NCBI RefSeq assembly: GCF_002723455.1
Contig: NZ_PDUS01000010.1
Coordinates: forward strand, 46,755-110,754
Origin: Pseudoalteromonas sp. 3D05
GTDB lineage: Bacteria; Pseudomonadota; Gammaproteobacteria; Enterobacterales; Alteromonadaceae
DNA: 64,000 bases
Direction: 5' to 3'
Under the pieces are notes generated by a model. That model searched no databases. It saw only the letters and a program-made list of their open reading frames with translations, and was not told where the DNA came from. The position numbers and the translations under genes are program-made. Numbering within the stretch: the stretch's first letter is position 1; each line of letters opens with the position of its first letter. This document shows, one piece after another, positions 61,117 to 64,000 of the stretch.

Positions 61117-61896
61117 CTATTCAAATTCTCTTTTAATTGTTGCTAAGACTTCACCGAATGTCTCATTAATGTTTTGATATCTGATTTGCTGTACACCATC
61201 CATATTAGAAAAAATCTCTACCTCATCCTCCAATAGCACTATAGCTCTATTAAAACCAAGTTTTCCTTGAAATAAACCGACTTCGTGAATTACATTTTGA
61301 CGAGCCCTAGGTAAACCTTCTCGAGTTGCATCTTCAGCAGTTAATACTAATAGTGCAAAAGTACTTTTCTGCGCCATTTCTTCAAGAATATCCCTAATAG
61401 TGTGCCCTGCTCTAGCACCTGTTTCAAAAGCTTCAACCTTTATATCATGTTTATCTTGAAGATGATCTTTTAAGTCTCTCCAATGTGGAGATCTACCGTG
61501 GCCAATAAACACGGTTAACGGATTTAAAGCCGCGAAATCTTCCTTGAAATATCTATTTTCATTAATATCAAAAATATGACTTACCTCTTCTATTAAAGCT
61601 CTTTCTAAGCTTTTAATACTAACCTCTGTATTACCATTACTGTATATTATAAACACTTCAAAATCTGAAGCTCCATAACGGAAAATGGCCCTACTGTTAG
61701 AGTTCTTATAATCAGAATAAAACTCTTCTTTAGTATCATACGACCAAGTTGTATCTTCATTTACCACTGTAAAATTCTGAATTGGTGCGCATATACTTAA
61801 TTTTCGTTCTTCAATTCTTTTATCTAACAGTAAAACAGCTTCTTGCAGCACTTCAACGCCAAACCTAACACCTCTGTAAGTTTTTTTCTTATTCAC
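61117..61896 (-). CDS. TIR-like nucleotide-binding protein (CAP12/Pycsar-TIR type)
   Basis: 259 residues. The C-terminal half (about 128-259) is the TIR-like domain of the CAP12/Pycsar-effector group: LTVFIGHGRSPHWRDLKDHL, VEAFETGARAGHTIRDILEE, FALLVLTAEDA and RQNVIHEVGLFQGKLGFNRA, which contains the Glu expected for NAD+ hydrolysis. The N-terminal half is a separate alpha/beta domain of unknown role. In defence systems such proteins deplete NAD+ on infection. No cyclase is nearby; an HNH gene lies just upstream on the same strand. Confidence 0.8.
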   Translation of the reverse strand: MNKKKTYRGVRFGVEVLQEAVLLLDKRIEERKLSICAPIQNFTVVNEDTTWSYDTKEEFYSDYKNSNSRAIFRYGASDFEVFIIYSNGNTEVSIKSLERALIEEVSHIFDINENRYFKEDFAALNPLTVFIGHGRSPHWRDLKDHLQDKHDIKVEAFETGARAGHTIRDILEEMAQKSTFALLVLTAEDATREGLPRARQNVIHEVGLFQGKLGFNRAIVLLEDEVEIFSNMDGVQQIRYQNINETFGEVLATIKREFE

Positions 61897-61958
61897 AATA
61901 ACCTCTTTACCTTCAAGTACATTCTAAATAGATAAGCTTTACACATCTAAAATTTAGC

Positions 61959-62765
61959 TTACCATTTGACTGTTCGATATTGTTCATGGATATACTTAAT
62001 AAAACAATGGTAGTTTTCCAAAAAAATATTAACTAATTTAGTCATTTCTGACTCTAAGAAATCTCTCTGATTTCGATTAAAAACAGATTTATTCATATAC
62101 ATAAAGCCGCCTTCATTAATGTATGTACAGTGAATAACCGTCATATCATCAGGTGCTTTCTTTGGTTTCATGCGTTCTTCTAGGGTAATAAACTTATCAC
62201 CTGAAAAATATCCTTTCACTAACTCATCGATTTTATGCATATCATACAAGAGGTTATCCCAATAATTAGTTAATTTACTATCTCTAAATGGATAAAATGT
62301 AGGATCATCTTTAAAATAATCTTGGAAAATACCTGCGGCATCAAAGTTAATTGAAATTTTGAAAGGTAAATCTGAAACCATTCCATAAAACTTTTTAATC
62401 GGAATATAAATAAATAAGTTATTAAGTGAAGTTAAATCTTGATCATATTCAAAGTCAAATTGTATTCTCTTTTTGATATTTTCCTCAAAACACCTCTTTT
62501 TCTCAAGAAGCATTTCAGCTGGATATAAGTCTTTTTTTCGATCAACAATTCTATGATCTTTTAAGCATAATAAAATTAAATTTTCATATGAGTTGTCCCC
62601 TGATTGACCTCGTAACCCTCTTGGTCCATCAGGACTATGTGCTATTACATGAGCCATATCACCAATAACAACATCTTTTTCTAAAACTGACTGACCACAT
62701 ATATTGCAAAGACCAGCCGAACGGCTAAATAGAAGCTTAATAGTTGGTAAACTTGGTTGCCTCAT
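61959..62765 (-). CDS. HNH endonuclease-like protein with C-terminal extension
   Basis: 268 residues. The N-terminal 90 residues form an HNH domain: SAGLCNICGQS with the Cys pair, DMAHVIAHSPDGPRG with the catalytic His, and NLILLCLKDHRIVD with the Asn and His. The remaining about 180 residues form a separate, mostly helical and beta domain that I do not recognise. It is 62 bases upstream of the TIR gene on the same strand and may form an operon with it. Confidence 0.72.
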   Translation of the reverse strand: MRQPSLPTIKLLFSRSAGLCNICGQSVLEKDVVIGDMAHVIAHSPDGPRGLRGQSGDNSYENLILLCLKDHRIVDRKKDLYPAEMLLEKKRCFEENIKKRIQFDFEYDQDLTSLNNLFIYIPIKKFYGMVSDLPFKISINFDAAGIFQDYFKDDPTFYPFRDSKLTNYWDNLLYDMHKIDELVKGYFSGDKFITLEERMKPKKAPDDMTVIHCTYINEGGFMYMNKSVFNRNQRDFLESEMTKLVNIFLENYHCFIKYIHEQYRTVKW

Positions 62766-62836
62766 CTAAAGCACCTTGAGTAAATTAAAACAGTCTTTAA
62801 AGTATTTGAAATTCATAAATTAATCCAGAATATTTC

Positions 62837-63112
62837 TTATATTTTTGCAAACTCTGCACACGGTTTATGTAACCTAACGCTTCTTGTAACCAATCCCTCT
62901 AAACAAAAGCCATCTTCAGGTGATATATATATTGGTGCGTAGTCATCTGATGTAGACATTAGTAAACGCTTTTCTTTATGGATTATTTTACAAACAAAGC
63001 TGCTATGGTAAGTAGCAACTAATGTATCACCCTTACTTACATTTACTGCACGATCGACAATTAACAAGTCACCATCAGATATCCCCCCTGCATAGAAAAA
63101 CAAAGGGGTCAC
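62837..63112 (-). pseudogene. umuD: UmuD-like fragment lacking the catalytic serine
   Basis: The frame contains GISDGDLLIVDRAVNVSKGD, a stretch typical of UmuD/LexA C-terminal domains, and the Lys (in FVCKIIHKEK), followed by a normal family end. The upstream part joins FFYA directly to GGISDGD, so the segment with the nucleophilic Ser (GDSM) and the whole N-terminus are missing, and the only start is GTG. No umuC follows. It is a dead remnant of an SOS-type mutagenesis gene, perhaps from a plasmid or phage. Confidence 0.75.
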
Positions 63113-63298
63113 CCATTAGAAAGTTTCGGTCAAGCAGGCAGCTGTGTTTTCTTGATATTTTTAGTCAAAAAACCAAGTGTTATTATATTTTAAACTCACT
63201 TTAAATATGACTATGCATCCAGTAATAACGTCGTTTGGTGTAAATATGCACCAGTTACCCATATGAATTTAGGCGGTTTAACTTAGCATCATTGATGA
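63113..63298. other. Non-coding stretch near right border of accessory region
   Basis: I see no gene, repeat or terminator here. It probably holds the end of the accessory segment; no direct repeat matching the left side of the island is visible. Confidence 0.35.
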
Positions 63299-63484
63299 TT
63301 AATTAAGAAAAACAAAGAACATAGGGGGACAAATCTTGACTTCAGACATCATAATTATCAAAGCGTTTTTAACAGTATTTCGAACCAAAACAAAATAACA
63401 CTTAAAAAACACCTTCTTTATCTGATGCGCTAATAACTGCTGCAGATTATTTTTTTCAATTTCATTACGAAACGGCTCTAGCAT
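63299..63484 (-). CDS. Possible small gene or gene fragment
   Basis: 61-residue frame, 21 bases after the methyltransferase stop on the same strand, starting MLEPFRNEIEKNNLQQLLAH. The first 30 residues look like a helical protein start and the rest is low-complexity and hydrophobic, suggesting that a real gene has been cut by the accessory DNA. Weak evidence. Confidence 0.25.
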   Translation of the reverse strand: MLEPFRNEIEKNNLQQLLAHQIKKVFFKCYFVLVRNTVKNALIIMMSEVKICPPMFFVFLN

Positions 63485-63505
63485 TACTTTTAGTTAAACC
63501 GAAGT

Positions 63506-64000
63506 TTAATTTGGTTGCCAGTGGTACACATAAATAGGTGTTTTGTAGAAATCTTTAAGTTTAATAACCTTAACTGGCTTATAGGAAGGCAAAGCGAAGG
63601 TGTTGCTCACAATGGTGATGCTTTTTGCCATGTCGTGTTTTAACTTATCTTCAAGCGCCACCATTGCACCAGGAAAAAGGTAACATACTAAAGTAGTAGC
63701 ACCACTGAGATCAGCGTTTTTGAAGTCTTTACGATATAAACGAAGGTTGTTTAAACCCATGCTATATTTAAAAATAATTGAAACAAGCCATGGAAACCAA
63801 GATACCTCATAACCAACAACCTGTTTGTTTGGATATTTTTTGGCAACCGCTATCACGAGCGTTCCCCAACCAGACCCTAAATCAATTAAAGTGCCTTTTT
63901 CATCTGTACTTATTTCAGCCAGCATAGTTTGGCGCGCTTGAATTGAGCTCATCATCGGTGAAATACCCGTTTTCAAGGTACTCCAAACAATAGATAAAGC
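63506..64000 (-). CDS. Class I SAM-dependent methyltransferase (partial, runs off window)
   Basis: Frame remains open to the right edge, so the true start lies outside the window. LIDLGSGWGTLVIAVAKKYP (with the GxGxG SAM-binding loop) and VVGYEVSWFPWLVS follow the Rossmann pattern; the end, KLKDFYKTPIYVYHWQPN, is complete. A small cytoplasmic or membrane-associated methyltransferase of unknown substrate. It is probably chromosomal backbone to the right of the accessory region. Confidence 0.75.
   Translation of the reverse strand, partial: ALSIVWSTLKTGISPMMSSIQARQTMLAEISTDEKGTLIDLGSGWGTLVIAVAKKYPNKQVVGYEVSWFPWLVSIIFKYSMGLNNLRLYRKDFKNADLSGATTLVCYLFPGAMVALEDKLKHDMAKSITIVSNTFALPSYKPVKVIKLKDFYKTPIYVYHWQPN

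Noticed and set aside
1-64000. CRISPR arrays, rRNA genes and insertion sequences
   Set aside because: No regularly spaced repeat array, no rRNA sequence and no transposase-like protein was found on either strand.

Overview
The window reads as a chromosomal segment of an AT-rich marine gammaproteobacterium of the Alteromonadales, most like Pseudoalteromonas. This is inferred from gene content and order: NhaD, TonB receptor, recC-recB-recD, ruvCAB, tolQRAB-pal-cpoB followed by tRNA-Lys genes and nadA. No database was searched. || Layout. 1-5,992: membrane transport and housekeeping (NhaD antiporter, an Nramp-like carrier lacking the usual metal ligands, a PQQ-type sugar dehydrogenase, GNAT, DUF924), with an intergenic repeat on both sides of nhaD. 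6,127-15,012: recC, recB and recD in one leftward operon with overlapping genes. 15,176-19,765: a leftward cluster of TonB-dependent receptor, alkaline-phosphatase-superfamily enzyme and PhoD-like phosphatase, probably for scavenging organic phosphate. 19,886-24,318: an EIIC-EAL fusion, an old yellow enzyme divergent from a TetR regulator with palindromic operators, and a DUF2750 gene. 24,374-34,488: tRNA-Ser, nadA, three tRNA-Lys genes plus a tRNA-Lys stub, the Tol-Pal operon and ruvCAB. ybgC, often found between ruvB and tolQ, is absent; its place is taken by a 1.1-kb gap holding a good candidate for a structured small-RNA gene on the opposite strand. 34,647-38,472: YbbA/YbbP-type ABC transporter divergent from tesA. 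|| 38,604-58,128 is a genomic island in the 3' end of tRNA-Pro(GGG). A 49-bp duplicate of the tRNA end marks the right border, a P4-type integrase lies just inside it, and a 20-bp integrase-arm-like repeat occurs near each end. Cargo from left to right: a broken membrane-protein gene; a MerR-type metal regulator with an in-frame stop opposite an intact MerR-type promoter (19-bp spacer); a metal-efflux operon (CDF, DUF3703, second CDF, CzcI-like protein, czcC, czcB, czcA); an AEP-primase-like replication protein with an AlpA-like protein; a module of XRE regulator, 50-residue protein and Fic enzyme; a long near-perfect hairpin and paired 46-bp repeats ahead of a second tyrosine recombinase; and a translationally coupled pair of NdpA-like nucleoid protein and two-helix membrane protein that looks like a candidate defence operon. 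|| Beyond the right attachment site the accessory DNA continues to about 63.5 kb. A second copy of the XRE/small-protein/Fic module is present with its regulator broken, then a phage-antirepressor remnant, a lipoprotein, an HNH-TIR pair resembling anti-phage genes, and a UmuD remnant that has lost its catalytic serine. A methyltransferase gene runs off the right edge. || Most worth following: the duplicated Fic module, where the small protein is conserved by synonymous change, carries an antitoxin-like motif and overlaps fic tail to tail; the NdpA/membrane-protein pair; the HNH-TIR pair; and the orphan RNA between ruvB and tolQ.
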